Positions 42,236 through 54,006 of a stretch of 64,000 nt of DNA are shown here, piece by piece (position 1 is the stretch's first letter; the number at the start of each line of letters is the position of its first letter). The translations under genes were made by a program, and so were the position numbers. The DNA is from Curvularia sp. ZM96 (Eukaryota; Ascomycota; Dothideomycetes; Pleosporales; Pleosporaceae): NCBI GenBank assembly GCA_022457065.1, contig JAJGBQ010000001.1:6634001-6698000 (forward strand), given 5' to 3'. The notes under the pieces were generated by a model, which did no database searches, was not told the DNA's origin, and saw only the letters and a list, made by a program, of their open reading frames with translations.

Positions 42236-43932
42236 ATGCCGCGCATTTCACCCCACTTTGCCTGCCCCGCGCTGCTACAAGACGCCTTGCGATATACTTT
42301 TGCCTACCGCAAATTCACCCCAACTACAACAGCTTTTCGCGTCCGTCTTTACACACCCCGCCGCCGGCTCTGCACGCAGGCTTCGCCTCTGATCGACGAC
42401 GAAATGGGCAAGGAAGACAAAAGCAAAAACTTCAATTTGAAGGTGCCCAAGGGCACGCGCGATTGTGAGTTTTGTTTTCTATTTCCCGTCTCATACATAC
42501 ACTCTTCGTGCCTGTTTTCAAATCAGCTTCTGACTGTTATCAGGGACCGGCGAAGATGCTGCTCTCCGCGATCGCCTTTTCCAGACCGTGACCGATGTCT
42601 TCAAGCGCCACGGAGCGACGACACTCGACACGCCCGTCTTCGAGCTCAAGGAGATTCTCAGCGGCAAATACGGCGAAGACTCAAAACTCATATACGACCT
42701 GCAAGACCAGGGTGGTGAGCTCTGCTCGTTACGCTACGATTTGACGGTGCCCCTCGCACGATGGCTCGCCATGAACCCCAGTGTGCAGAGCTTCAAGCGA
42801 TACCAGATTGCCAAGGTGTACCGCCGCGACCAACCCGCCATGACAAAGGGCCGCATGCGAGAGTTTTACCAGTGCGATTTCGACATTGCGGGCTCCTACG
42901 ACGCTATGATTCCTGATGCCGAGGTCCTGAAGATTGCTACCGATGTGTTCGATTCCCTTGAGTGGGATACATACACAATTAAGATCAACCACAGGAAGAT
43001 TCTCGACGGTATCTTCAAGGCTGCTGGCGTAAAGGACGAGTTGATCCGTCCTATTAGTTCGGCAGTAGATAAGCTGGATAAGGTAAGGAGCATGTGTATG
43101 TGATACTTTTCGGGGTGCTGACGTGCTGCAGATGCCGTGGGAGGAAGTGAAGAAGGAGATGGAGACCAAGGGCCTGGCAACAGAAATTGCGGATAAGATT
43201 GGCGAGTGGGTGCAACGCAAGGGCGGCGACGACATCATCGAGTATCTCAAGACCAACGAAGAACTGTCAAAGTCGGAGGATGTCCGCAAGGGTGTCGAAG
43301 AGATGGAGCTATTGTTTGCCTACCTAGATGCATTCGGCGCACGCAAGAGGATATCGTTTGATCTCTCGCTTGCAAGAGGTCTCGACTACTACACTGGTCT
43401 GATCTACGAGGTTGTCACAGAAGGCTCGGCCCCGCGTGTGCAGGGACAACAGCAAGAGATTGGTGTGGGAAGTGTGGCAGCCGGTGGTCGTTACGATCAG
43501 CTGGTCGGCATGTTCAGCGGCAAGCCCATTCCTTGCGTTGGCATCTCATTCGGTATCGATCGAATTATCAGCATCATGAAGGCCCGCGGCCAATCGACAC
43601 AGCGTGCCAAGGACGTGGATGCGTTCGTCATGGCTTTTGGCGGCAAGGGCTTTAATGGCATGTTGACCGAGCGCATGCAAGTCGCACAAGAGCTGTGGGC
43701 TGCAGGCATCAAGGCCGAGTTTTCCTACAAGCTCAAGCCCAAGGTTCAGCAGCAGTTCAAGCAGGCCGAAGTTGCAGGCGTGCCGCTTGCCGTCATTCTC
43801 GGCGAGGACGAGCTCAAGGATGGCAAGGTTAAGATCAAGGTTCTCGGCATCAAGGACGAGAACAACCCAGAAAAGGATGGTCTGCTGGTCGACCGGAGCA
43901 GCATGGTCGAGGAGATCCGAAAGAGATTGTGA
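42236..43932 (+). CDS. HTS1: Histidyl-tRNA synthetase, mitochondrial and cytosolic forms, 522 / 466 aa
   Basis: Exons are 42236-42464, 42544-43082 and 43132-43932. It charges tRNA-His. Class II motif 2 is YRRDQPAMTKGRMREFYQCDFD (in YRRDQPAMTKG and REFYQCDFD). The histidine-specific motifs are LARGLDYYTGLIYE and AAGGRYDQLVG, and the C-terminal anticodon-binding domain follows. Two in-frame starts are present. The ATG at 42236 opens a 56-residue Arg/Thr/aromatic-rich, acid-free stretch that looks like a mitochondrial presequence. The ATG at 42404 (MGKEDKSKNFNLKVPKGTRD) is the natural cytosolic start. In yeast one HTS1 gene supplies both compartments by alternative starts, and the same is inferred here. 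Confidence 0.95.
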
Positions 43933-44525
43933 GGCGCAGCCTGAGGGAAAGAGGAGCATTCGGTTTGAGTGCGCGCGAAAAGATACCCATAGACTCCTTT
44001 TCTACTCATCTCATGATCTGATGGGCGCAAGACAAGGGAAGTGGGAAGTAAAAAGGGAAGATGGAGAAGAAGGAAAACGACTATCATGAAGAGCGGGACG
44101 ATGGGATATGAGTGATGATTTAACAAGCACAAGGCGCATGTACGTTTTTAGACACTCCATTTCGTACGGAGACAGATAGGGAAAAGCGGGAGAAGGGACA
44201 TGTCTGTGGAGCTTATCCGAAGCGGGATGAACTCTGGACATGTAAAGAATACAAAACAAATCACTTTTAACTGCGACTACCATCAAATAAGAGCACATGT
44301 TGGCCAGCTGGTTTTGATGACAGCTTGCAATGCGCGCGAGCGAGAGTTTTGTTTGTAGAAAAAATAGGACTGTGATGGAGAATTCCAATATTCTATACCG
44401 AGCACGCACCCCCCTTTAGTCCTATGTACAGACGCATGATGAAGACGGCGGAAATGTTGCACAATTCCACAACTCAGCTGTTGTGTAGCTGGAAGCGAAG
44501 TTCTCAGAGCTCAATGGCATTCTGT
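43933..44525. other. Convergent 3' intergenic region
   Basis: About 590 bp between the HTS1 stop and the 3' end of the small mitochondrial protein gene. It is purine-rich on the left. No gene was recognised. Confidence 0.5.
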
Positions 44526-45141
44526 TTAGTAGCCATCCTTACCCCACTTGTTGTAGGTGTCGTGGAGTTCCTGCGCAGTTAGCACGAATTGGTCTAGTCA
44601 ATTGGACAGGCAATTGACTGCGTACCTTGGGGAGGGTGACATTGGGGATGACAACGACGTTGAGAGCCGAAGGAGCATCCTTCTTGATGCTCGTGTCACC
44701 ACCTGGGTGGTACTGGTAAGGGCTGTGGCTGGTGCCATCGCGCTTCCAGGGCTCGCTGTCCGAGGCCTTGGCGACAGTTCGCTCAGACGAGGCGCTGGTG
44801 GGCGAGCGGGCTGGAGAAACGGCGTTAGTACATCGGGTTCACGCGTGATGGTGGAGGAGGCTGATGCTCACAGAAGTGCCATCCTGCGAGGCCAAAGATG
44901 CCGCTCATGATGGCCAGGAGCACCTGCATTCCAATCAGCGATCCAGTCCATCAGCAGTCCAGCGGGCGCATCCGAGGCGTACGTAGAGTTCCGGGTCGCG
45001 CTTTGCGCCCGTCTTGAGGGCTTCCTTGCTGCGCTGTCTCTCGCCCTCTGCAGCGGCGCTGGTGGCCCATCGGCGGAAGGCAGGGGTCTGCTGGATGCGC
45101 GGGGCGGCGCGGAAGGCGGAGCGGGCAATGATGGAGGACAT
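44526..45141 (-). CDS. Small mitochondrial single-pass membrane protein of unknown function, 146 aa
   Basis: Four exons: complement 45141-44983, 44923-44872, 44810-44626 and 44570-44526, with introns of 55-61 nt and phases that close at 147 codons. The N-terminus (MSSIIARSAFRAAPRIQQ...RRWATSAAA) is a mitochondrial-type presequence. A charged patch (KEALKTGAKRDPELY) precedes one membrane helix split over a splice (VLLAIMSGIFGLAGWHF). The C-terminal half is hydrophilic (SDSEPWKRDG, SPYQYHPGGDTSIKKDAPSALN in parts) and ends PNVTLPKELHDTYNKWGKDGY. The size and layout suggest a small inner-membrane protein, such as a respiratory-chain accessory or assembly factor, but I cannot name it. No single frame longer than 113 codons covers it, so it is easily missed. 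Confidence 0.8.
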
Positions 45142-45553
45142 GGTGAGCTGCAATGGGTGGGCGGGGTGGCGGCGGTGGTGGTGTTGGTGGGCACTGAATT
45201 GGGTGGTCCGATGGGATGTTGAATCTGGAGGCTCGCCAAGCTTGGCGGATGCGTCACCGAGGGCACCATGCCGCAAACAGCCTGGGCCCCGGCAACCTTG
45301 CGACGCTGCGACCTCGCACGACGAAGTTTATGCGCCCCTTTCGCCGCCATCACACACGCTTCTGTCCATCTCCAACCCCCAGGCCCCGGCGCCGCCGCCG
45401 CTGTGCTCCGCTCTCTCCATCTCTCGCTCACTCTCAGTCGCTCCTTCATCCGCGCCCACGCCAACTCCGTCCCGTTCCGGCCCAGCCGCGTCGACCTTTC
45501 GTCCATGTCATGCTGCTTGTAGCTACTCCGCCGCCGCCATCCACATCAACACC
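45142..45553. promoter_or_regulatory. Divergent promoter, mitochondrial protein gene / ERF2
   Basis: 412 bp between divergent start codons, GC-rich with C-rich leader sequence before ERF2. The long frame that continues upstream of ERF2 through here is antisense to the first exon of the mitochondrial gene and is not considered coding. Confidence 0.5.
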
Positions 45554-47499
45554 ATGGCAATGACCCCGACTGAGCAGAAGCGCTCCTCCACAGGCAGCCG
45601 CATCTTGGGCATAACGGGCCCCGCCGGCGAGCCGGGCCTGCCGCCGTCGCGACCCTCGTCCATCACCACCGCGCACTCGGGCAGCCAGAACCGATGGTCT
45701 CAACAGAGCCCGCGACGGGGAGGAGGCATCAGTGTCGCTGGCAGCCTGGGGCATCAGAGTCGCCCGACCACGGCTGCCAGCAGGACCCATGTCCCCCTCG
45801 CCGCCCACGGTTTCTTCCGGCCCATGAGTTCGCAGCGTCTCCAGCAACAGCGCAACCAGCGGCCCACGTCGCTCCTCGGCCACAGCTCGCTCTACTCGGA
45901 AGCCACACATGAATCAAACACCAACCCGTACCGCTCCAGCGTCGGATCCACCCATACGAACCGCGGCGTGATGACGTTGGGCCTCCACCACGAAGAAGAC
46001 CCGCATCCTCCGCCGTCGCGCGGCACCGACATCACCGACAGAGACATGCCCGATCGCACGACGGCCAACTCGACCCCCACCGGCGCTGAAACGGTGCGCA
46101 GCCACGGCGAGAGCATCACTCCTCTGCAGCGTCCGCGACCCGAACGCCTCAATCTTGCCAACGTGCACAGTAACGAGGCTGGCAAACTGCCTCCTGCTCC
46201 CAGCAAATCTCCGCGTTCCTTCAGGTCTAGCTTCATGATCTCCAGTCGTGACAACCGTTCGAATCAAATCAGACCCCATCAAGGACACGAAAAGCTCACC
46301 TCTGCTGAGCCGTCTCCCCGATTGGCGCGCAAAGAAGCTACAAAAGAGGCAGTCAAGAAGGAACTCGGCAAGAACTACCAGTACTTCACTGGCAACACTG
46401 CTTTTTGCTGGGGCGGCCGGCTGCAAAATACGCGCGACCGGCCAGTCAATGTAGCGACGGCTATACTTATAATTCTGCCTGCTGGCCTTTTCTTCGGTTT
46501 CTCGTACGTCCAAACCCTGTGCATGAACGCCATTGGCTATTTACTGACTTTAACACAGGGCGCCTTGGCTTTGGCTCCATGTTTCTCCTGCGATACCCAT
46601 TCTCTTTGCTTACCTACTTCTCGTTTCTGTATCTTCTTTCTTACATGCATCTGTTTCAGATCCCGGAGTATGTATACCACAGCTGTTTTTTTGCCTAACA
46701 TAGCTGACCTTGCCAGATACTTCCCAGGAATCTCCACCCTTTTCCTCCGCCTAATCCTAATGATGACCCGCTAAGCCTTGGTCCGCCTACCACGGAATGG
46801 ACCATGGTTGTTTCCGCGGTTGGCGCTAACGCCGCCATGGAGGTGCCGACCAAGTACTGCAAAAGCTGCAACATTTGGCGACCTCCCCGCGCTCACCATT
46901 GTCGTGTATGTGACAACTGCATTGAGACACAAGATCATCATTGTGTTTGGCTCAACAACTGCGTCGGTCGTCGCAACTATCGTTATTTCTTTGTGTTCGT
47001 CTGCGCCACCACTCTATTGGCGCTCTTTCTTCTTGGTGCCAGTCTAACGCACCTCCTAGTCTGGCGGTCACGTGCTGGCGTTTCCTTTGGTGCGGCTGTG
47101 AACGAGTGGCGAGTCCCCTTTGCCATGTGCATCTACGGCTTCCTTGGCTGGACATATCCATTCAGTCTCGGCGCATACCACCTTTTCCTTGTTGGAAGGG
47201 GTGAGACGACGCGCGAGTACTTGAATTCGCACAAGTTTCTCAAGAAAGATCGACACAGGCCCTTTACCCAGGGTTCGGTCTTGAAAAACTGGATAGCTGT
47301 CCTCCAGCGCCCACGCCCACCGACCTATCTTCATTTCAAAAAGCGATATGAAGAAGGCGACCAACGGTTTGGGCCTCGCAGAGACAAGCGAACCGCACCG
47401 TTGGCGCCAGAGCAGCAAGGGGGTGGCGTTGAAATGCAGGATGTCCGTACTTCAGAGGCCTTTCAGGGCCGAAGTACTGCAGATACCGGTGCCACCTAG
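45554..47499 (+). CDS. ERF2: DHHC palmitoyltransferase Erf2, 613 aa
   Basis: Exons are 45554-46503, 46559-46667 and 46717-47499. Erf2 attaches palmitate to Ras and other proteins at the ER. The first 290 residues are a Ser/Pro/Arg-rich cytosolic tail. The core starts YQYFTGNTAFCWGGRLQNTRDRP, followed by two membrane helices. Only the spliced frame gives APWLWLHVSPAIPILFAYLLLVSVSSF and SDPGILPRNLHPFPP, both family hallmarks. The Cys-rich domain is KYCKSCNIWRPPRAHHCRVCDNCIETQDHHCVWLNNCVGRRNYR (in parts), with the catalytic DHHC intact. Two more helices and the TTREYLNSHKF motif follow. In yeast Erf2 needs Erf4; no Erf4 candidate is visible here. Confidence 0.94.
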
Positions 47500-48064
47500 A
47501 CATACAGAGACCAGGTCTTTCGTCTGTTTTGTTATGATTAATCAGCTGTATTGAGCTATAGCGTTTACATATTTGTCCATACGTGACAACCCTGGTTACT
47601 ACAATGACCGAGAAATGAGTGTGACGTCCTATATAACTATTCAAACTCTTTGTCATATGCTTCCCTTGTGAATGAAACACGTGAACGACATGTACTTAAG
47701 TGGCGCTCAGCAAAGCGGATTACGAGAGGGGTGGTGTTCGTAACACTGGGATGGATGGATAGGAACAGCCTAATTGGCCGACCGCGGACTAGCTACATAT
47801 GTTTACCTCCTCACTCCTTCGCCCATCAATCCACACTCCTGGAACGCCGCACTTCCCAATGCATGCACAGTACTTGTTCTGAGCCTGGTCGACCCTCATA
47901 CACGTTTCTGCTGTCGTTGTTCGCTTTGTGCGCGTAAGCCGTGGCAGTGTTGCTTTGTGAGCGCCATTGACCCGGCGAAACCGTCGACCTCCTCAGCGCG
48001 TCAGTGCCTCGCCCCTCAAAGATAACGACCGCGACACGCGTTACACCCTTCGTCCCCGACTACC
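47500..48064. other. Intergenic region, ERF2 to SET-domain gene
   Basis: About 565 bp. It holds the 3' end of ERF2 and a pyrimidine-rich leader before 48065. Nothing else was recognised. Confidence 0.5.
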
Positions 48065-50622
48065 ATGGCCGAGCGCGACACTTCGCCCACGTCGACATCC
48101 TCGACACTGTCCAACATCACCGTACGGACCGACAAGCAGGCTGACGATCGCGCCATGTCCAGCGCGTCGCCATCCATCTCGACACCGCCCACGAGCCTCG
48201 GCGACGAGGCCAGCGTCGCTTCCGAGATGCCCAAGATCGAGCAGGTCGTCGAAGTACACGAGGAGACATCCGCCCTGGAAACACTTTGCGACACGACACC
48301 GTTGCCGGACAACCCTAGTGCCGTAGACGTCAGCAGCGAGAGCCGCCGGCCCGCGAGAAGTTCGCGCAAGTCTGTTGCAACGTACAATGTGCAGATTCTC
48401 GCCGGAACCGCCATTCATACTCCGACAAAATATCTCGAGAGGCATCACAAAACGGTTGTGCACGGCTCCTTGGAGGAGATTATAAAGAATGAGCCGCCAC
48501 CCCCAAAGCGCAAATACACAAAGCGGAAGTCTGTAGCCGCGGATGGCAGCGATCTGGCCGAGAAGCAGTCGTCTTCCAAATATTTGAAGCGGAAGTCTGT
48601 GGCTGTAGATGGCAGTGACCAGGCTGAAGAGCAGTTGGCTTGCGAGACATCGCAGGCAGCCCTACGTCGCACTTCGTCGCGGGTGACAGATCTCCGTAAG
48701 GAGGTGCTTCGCAACATCTCCGGAGTCGGAGAGGCAATTTCCAACACCCTGTCGGGAGGAAAAGCACTTCTTCCAGGAAACCTCCGCCGAATTGCTTCAG
48801 CGCCTCAGCTGAAGTCTCAAGCCCAATCGGCTTCACTCAAGCGCTCACGTGCGACAGCCGAAGAGACGGACAGTGTCCAGGAAAGCGAGCCGCAAGAGGT
48901 GAAGCCCAAGACGAAGGTCTGGCTGAAACAAGGCCTGTATGTGGGCCAGGATCGTGACTTTGACCCCCGTCTGTCAGAAAGCCAAAATCGCGCAAAGAAG
49001 AGGGCTAGGAAGTCCAAGGACGCTAAGGAGACCAGCGCTCTACCCCTCCCCATCTTCGCTACCGAGCGCCTCCTCAATGAAGATCCTAGGCACGTGTTTC
49101 GTGACTTCAAATTGCCGTTCGATACATACCATCCTCTGCCCAGAAAAGTTAAGGTCGAGGGCTGGACTAAACTTAACAAAAGTAAGTTTGTCGAAATACT
49201 CCAATCACAAAGCTGACATTCCACAGACAGGTTCATTGGCGACGCATCGGCCCTGTGGAAGCGCGACAAGCAGGACACTTCTCAATGCTATTGCGATGTG
49301 GAGGATGGTTGCGGAGAATCCTGCCATAACCGCATCATGGCCTACGAGTGCGACAGCACTAATTGTCCATTGACCGAGGAGCAATGTAACAACCGGCCTT
49401 TTGCACAGCTGAAGAAGCGCGCAAAGGGCAATGGCTACGACTATGGCGTCGAGGTTCTGAATACTGAGGATCGCGGCTACGGTGTGCGTGCAATGAGGAC
49501 TTTTGAGCCGCATCAAATCATTGTCGAATATGCCGGAGAAATCATTACACAGTCCGAGTGCGAACGACGCATGAAGCAAATTTACAAGAAAGACAAGGTA
49601 ATTTTATGTGTTTGTAGGTCAATTGAGCTTACTAACATACATAGTGCTACTATCTCATGAGCTTCGACAACAAGATGATCATTGATGCGACCCGCGGAAC
49701 TATTGCTCGTTTCGTCAATCACTCGTGTGAGCCCAACTGCGAGATGATCAAGTGGACCGTTGGAGGCGAGCCTCGAATGGCTTTGTTTGCTGGACGTCGA
49801 GGGATCATGACTGGCGAAGAGTTGACTTACGACTACAACTTTGAGTGAGTTTTCTTATTTCCCGTACTATGGGACGATTCTGACTTGCGCAGCCCCTTTT
49901 CACAGAAGAATATTCAAGAATGTCGATGTGGCACCGAGTCTTGTCGTGGTGTACTCGGACCTAAGCCTAAGAAACCCATCGAGGAAAAATCAATCACTTC
50001 AGCGATCATCACCGGCACAAAGCGCAAGCTTCAGGACTTGCTCGGCAAAAAACGAGGCGGTTCTGACAGTGCTCAGAACTCACCAAAGAAGCGGAAGCTT
50101 CTTGCTGGAAAGATCGGCTCCATCAAAGCGAGAAACAAGTTGATTGCGTCGGAGACAGCACGTCAGCGAGCTGAGCGAGAAGCCAGTGAGCTTTCACGAC
50201 AGAACGCGTCTCGCGAAGACCGTGCACTCAAGAGATCGGCACCAACCAAGGGCAAAGCGGCCAACTCAAAGACCACTCGACCTCTTGTCAAAACTACACG
50301 CCACACAACCGTCACTTTCCAACGCAAGGTTCCGCGACCCGGAGCACTGAAAGCCATCAAGAAGCCATCTCGATCGCAACCTGATAAAAAGCCCACCGAA
50401 GCGAAGCCCAAAGGAAAGAAGGGACTCCGAGCAGCCCAACGGCCCAGCACACCCGACCGCGAAACGACCGCCACGGCATCTGAGTCTGAGGAAGAAGTCG
50501 GCGCATCCGTGAACATCACGCCTGCTTCTCTCCGTAGCGCAACCAGGAAATCCGCCCAGGCTAGTCCATTGCAGCAGCAGTTCACCCAGAGCCGATCCCG
50601 CAATAGCGTACGAGCGAAGTGA
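48065..50622 (+). CDS. ASH1-type SET-domain histone methyltransferase, 805 aa
   Basis: Exons are 48065-49181, 49227-49597, 49645-49844 and 49893-50622, with introns of 45-48 nt. The module is AWS-SET-post-SET: the AWS zinc region (SQCYCDVEDGCGESCHNRIMAYEC, DSTNCPLTEEQCNN; residues about 390-435), then RGYGVRAMRTFEPHQIIVEYAGEII, the catalytic NHSCEPNCEMIKW, ELTYDYNFD (over the last splice) and post-SET CRCGTESCRG. This combination is shared by ASH1/NSD/SET2 enzymes that methylate H3K36. The lack of WW and SRI regions favours ASH1 over SET2. The N-terminus is disordered and has a duplicated unit (KYTKRKSVAADGSDLAEKQ / KYLKRKSVAVDGSDQAEEQ at about 48509-48635). The C-terminus is Lys/Arg-rich, nuclear. 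Confidence 0.9.
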
Positions 50623-51782
50623 AATAGGTCATGTTTTTCAACAACAACCACAAGCAAAAAGATGAATGTCTTTGTGTGTTTTCTTAATCATCAATATATC
50701 GTGAAGATGCATGGGCTTTTAAAAAAGGAGCGGTTCGGGGGCGCGTAGGATGGGTCTGCTTACACTCTGTTTTTGAACATGTTTTATCTTGTTCCCTTTG
50801 CTGTTTTCTACGCTGTTTTGAACACCTTTGTGTGTTCACCCTTTTTTTTTATATCTTGTTTTGTTTTTTTTAAACATATTAGGGATGATTGATCAAATCT
50901 CAATTAGTTTCTCTTTCTCCTTATAGTTTTACTCCTTCTATTGGGGGCTTTTTAGTCGAAATTTCAGATGGAGAGGTTTGCGAGAATGGATGCTGGGGTG
51001 TTTCTTTTTCGAACTATTTAGCATATGGAAAACGTGTGGTTGAGAATCCAGGGGAAGGAGGTATGAGAGGGAAGTGGGGGGTTTGTGACGGATGGTATTT
51101 TGGTTCTTGTGTTTTTCTTGGGAGGAGAAGACACCAGAGAGCAGTGGGGTGGCGTGAGGATGGAGGAGGGGGTTCGTCTTTGGTGTGATGATGTGGTCAT
51201 ATCTTTTCTATTGTTGGGTGGTGGGGATTGGGATCATATTGTTCAACATGAAGTATGTATTTATTGGCTGAATGTAGCGCTTAGTTAGTCGTATTGCTTC
51301 AACGCTGATTCTAGGGGTTCTCATGTTCTGACGTGGTACGCTGGGTGCGGAGGCATAGTGAAGGCGAGGTACAATGGCATTTTTTTAACTGTGTTTGAGG
51401 GCATATATGCGTGAGCGTTAATGAGTGTCTTAACTCATAGTGGAGGTCGTCCGTGTGTGAGTGTTGCTGCGTATCGTGAATTTTTGACGTAAGTAGACGG
51501 ATGGGAGGGTCGGAATGGGCCTTCGAGTGTATTGGATACGAGTGGATTTGCGCATTAGTCCTGCGCGCACGATAGTGGCGAGGTATTGATATACTTGAAT
51601 GGTGTCCGTGAGCATTATCTCAGGGTAGCATGGCTGGACCTGACTACAGTACTTACCTTTTTCTGAAGAGACGTTAATATGACACCAGTTACATTGTCGA
51701 TCGTTTTGGTGTCGTCCTTGCTTTGTACACAGCAAGCAGGAGAAGTAATTCGTGCCGTTGGACAAGTTATTTCACCTATGTT
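50623..51782. other. Long convergent 3' intergenic region with T-rich tracts
   Basis: About 1.16 kb. It contains T-tracts near 50840-50875 and a G/T-skewed top strand from 51000 to 51450. Frames of about 100 codons here are composition artefacts with no splice or family support. No repeat family was recognised. Confidence 0.5.
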
Positions 51783-52910
51783 TCAAACATCATAGTAACT
51801 AAATACTGTCAATACCAGCATCGGCAAAGCGACCAAGAAGCTTCCAGCCCCGAATGTTATCTCCCAGCTGCCCCAGCAGAGTTTTCCTACAGCTAGTGCG
51901 CAGATAAGGAGACCAAAGAAGATGAAAAGGCATTTGATCGGATCCCAGGTAGTCTCAATGTACAAACCGGTTCTTTGTAGATACCTGATACTGGATTCCA
52001 AACTTCTATACTCAGCGCCGATGTCTCTGAAAATGTCAGTGTCAATCATAATTCATGTCGTGTATCCAAGGCTCACCTATAGCTGTGGATGAATTTGTAA
52101 TCATACATACTGTAGAGTATATCCTGAGACTGTGCACCAGCTGGGTTGCGGAAGTAGCAAGAGAAAAACGGTGCAGTTTCGACCCAAAATATCTGCATCT
52201 CAATCCATTCCAACTCGTCTCCGGGGAGGCCTGGATCAAACCATTCCTTTGTGTTTGTAAAATATGCATCAGTCAATCGGTTGTATTGTTCAGAGATTCC
52301 GTTTTTTAAAGGCATGTCACACATAGCCGCGTTACATATAGCGGCTTTATCTTTTAGCTGAGAGATTAATTTGTGAAGGTCCCAGGGTTCGACAAAAGCT
52401 AAAAACCTATTCGAGGAGCGGCTAATCAACCGGAACTATACTTGGTTTTAGTGTATTCATGCACAATCTCTAATGGTAGAGACATACAGTGACGGGCTTG
52501 AGCTTACTGAATTTTCGGAATGAAAGCCACCTTCGCCAGAAGCCGAGTTCTTCAGCGTACCGTTTGGCTAAGGAAGCGAAAATGAGATCTTCGCTTTCAA
52601 GCTTGGTAGTCGAAACATCCACAGCCCAGGTGTTGAAACTTTCGGAGTTTGCAGAGCCCCATAATAAGAATACACAGCTTCCACCGTCTTCCTTTTCGGC
52701 TTCCTCTTCAAAGTAAGCGAGTATGGGATTGTTAGGCGTTTTTTGTGGCTTCGGTGAGATGTCATGTGAAAGCCGTATCCGTCCTCTATTCCTGGAGTCT
52801 TTCGAGTCTTTTTCTGCAGGACGTTCATATCCAGTTGTCGTTCCTCTGCCATCTTCTGAGTGTTTAGTCCGAGCTTTTGGTGGTGGTTGCAGATCTTCTG
52901 ACAATGGCAT
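51783..52910 (-). CDS. Unknown protein with two C-terminal membrane helices, 341 aa
   Basis: Exons are complement 52910-52488, 52435-52077 and 52026-51783. The introns are 52 and 50 nt (GTATGT...TATAG; GTGAGC...TTCAG), phases close, and the three frames join without loss. The first 60 residues are Pro/Lys/Asp-rich. The middle is a soluble region with many aromatic residues (LLWGSANSESFNTWAVDVS, AYFTNTKEWFDPGLPGDELEW, FWVETAPFFSCYFRNPA). The end has two hydrophobic helices separated by a short loop (CLFIFFGLLICALAVGKLCW and ITFGAGSFLVALPMLVLTVFS). It has no signal peptide, so probably a tail-anchored hairpin with a large cytosolic part. I do not recognise a family. Its neighbour, 1.1 kb away, is an NLR-type receptor; a link is only a possibility. 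Confidence 0.7.
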
Positions 52911-53505
52911 AATGTAAACTAGTGACGAATAGGGCAGATCTCAAGAGTGGAAATATTTGAAATGGCCCGGCAGTCTTTCCGACAAGAAGTAACAGGTGAA
53001 TGGTATAGCATGTATTGCTTGGAGATCCAGTTGGACTAAGTACACAGTAGTCTAGCCAAGGAGCTTTACCCAAATGGATAAATTCCTTGTAGTGCTGTCA
53101 CAAGTTTCCTACTTTTCTAGTTTTACAATGCACATCCACTCATGCAAACTCCTGCAATGTACACAAGGCTGAAAGCATTGCTTGGTCGGGGCGGAGCAAG
53201 GCTGATATTGCTTTCCTGCAAAACGAATCAATCAGGCAGCCTATTTACACGCATATCTATCAAATGCAGAGTAGCTAGGATGCAGGAGCGATGGGTAGGT
53301 TGTCTTAGGGGGGTGATGATTAGAAGGTTATTCGCTATGAATCCTTCGTGATCGTGTTGTTTCAGCCTAGGACTTCCAACTCACGTGACCTACGCATTCT
53401 GAGCTATCGTCCGAGACATCCAAGGTCGCCAAGCTACTTTCTTGGAACTCTTGCCTGGTGTATTCTGTTGGTATTTATCGAGAACCTGCTCAAGGGAAGA
53501 CTGCC

Positions 53506-53541
<36 letters not shown>

Positions 53542-54006
53542 GCTTACTTGACAAACTGGCCTGCATAGATAGCGCGTCACATCAACGACGGCAAGCATTT
53601 CATCAACAAACACTTAGTTTGACGCATCTCAACGGTGTGTAGCGCAAAATAAGAAGGTGGCCGGTGGTGAAGCTGCGTCGTTCACCTAAACCTGCAAAAG
53701 TGGTTTCAGCCTTGCAGTTGCTGCCTCAAGATGCAACGCAGGTAAGTTGTCTCGAAAACGCCGCATCACCACGCGTATCGCCCCCGGTTTCCAATTACCA
53801 TAGTTTACTGGCGAGCCTATCTGTCTGTTCCTCACCCTACGCATCTTTCTTCATTCGTGCCTAATAGCACATTTGTACATTCCCACCATCAGATTCTGAC
53901 GAGACCCCGCGACATCGCATATCTAGCAACTGCTTACAACGCCTACACTACACAACCGGAACGTTCTTGCAGCATACTAGGTCGTTATACTCCCAACGGT
54001 GCTTAC
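52911..54006. other. Divergent intergenic region upstream of the NLR gene
   Basis: About 1.1 kb holding the promoters of the unknown membrane-protein gene and the NLR, and a CA microsatellite. The NLR frame stays open back to 53857 without an earlier ATG. No other gene is supported. Confidence 0.5.
53510..53539. repeat. CA dinucleotide microsatellite
   Basis: About fifteen uninterrupted CA units, roughly 470 bp upstream of the NLR start codon. Likely length-variable between strains. Confidence 0.95.

Noticed and set aside
45014..45553. The open frame extending ERF2 180 codons upstream
   Set aside because: It runs antisense through exon 1 of the mitochondrial protein gene; the Met at 45554 is the plausible Erf2 start.
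50889..51288. Plus-strand frames of 67-99 codons downstream of the SET gene
   Set aside because: They arise in G/T-skewed sequence with Gly/Val/Trp-rich translations and no similarity.
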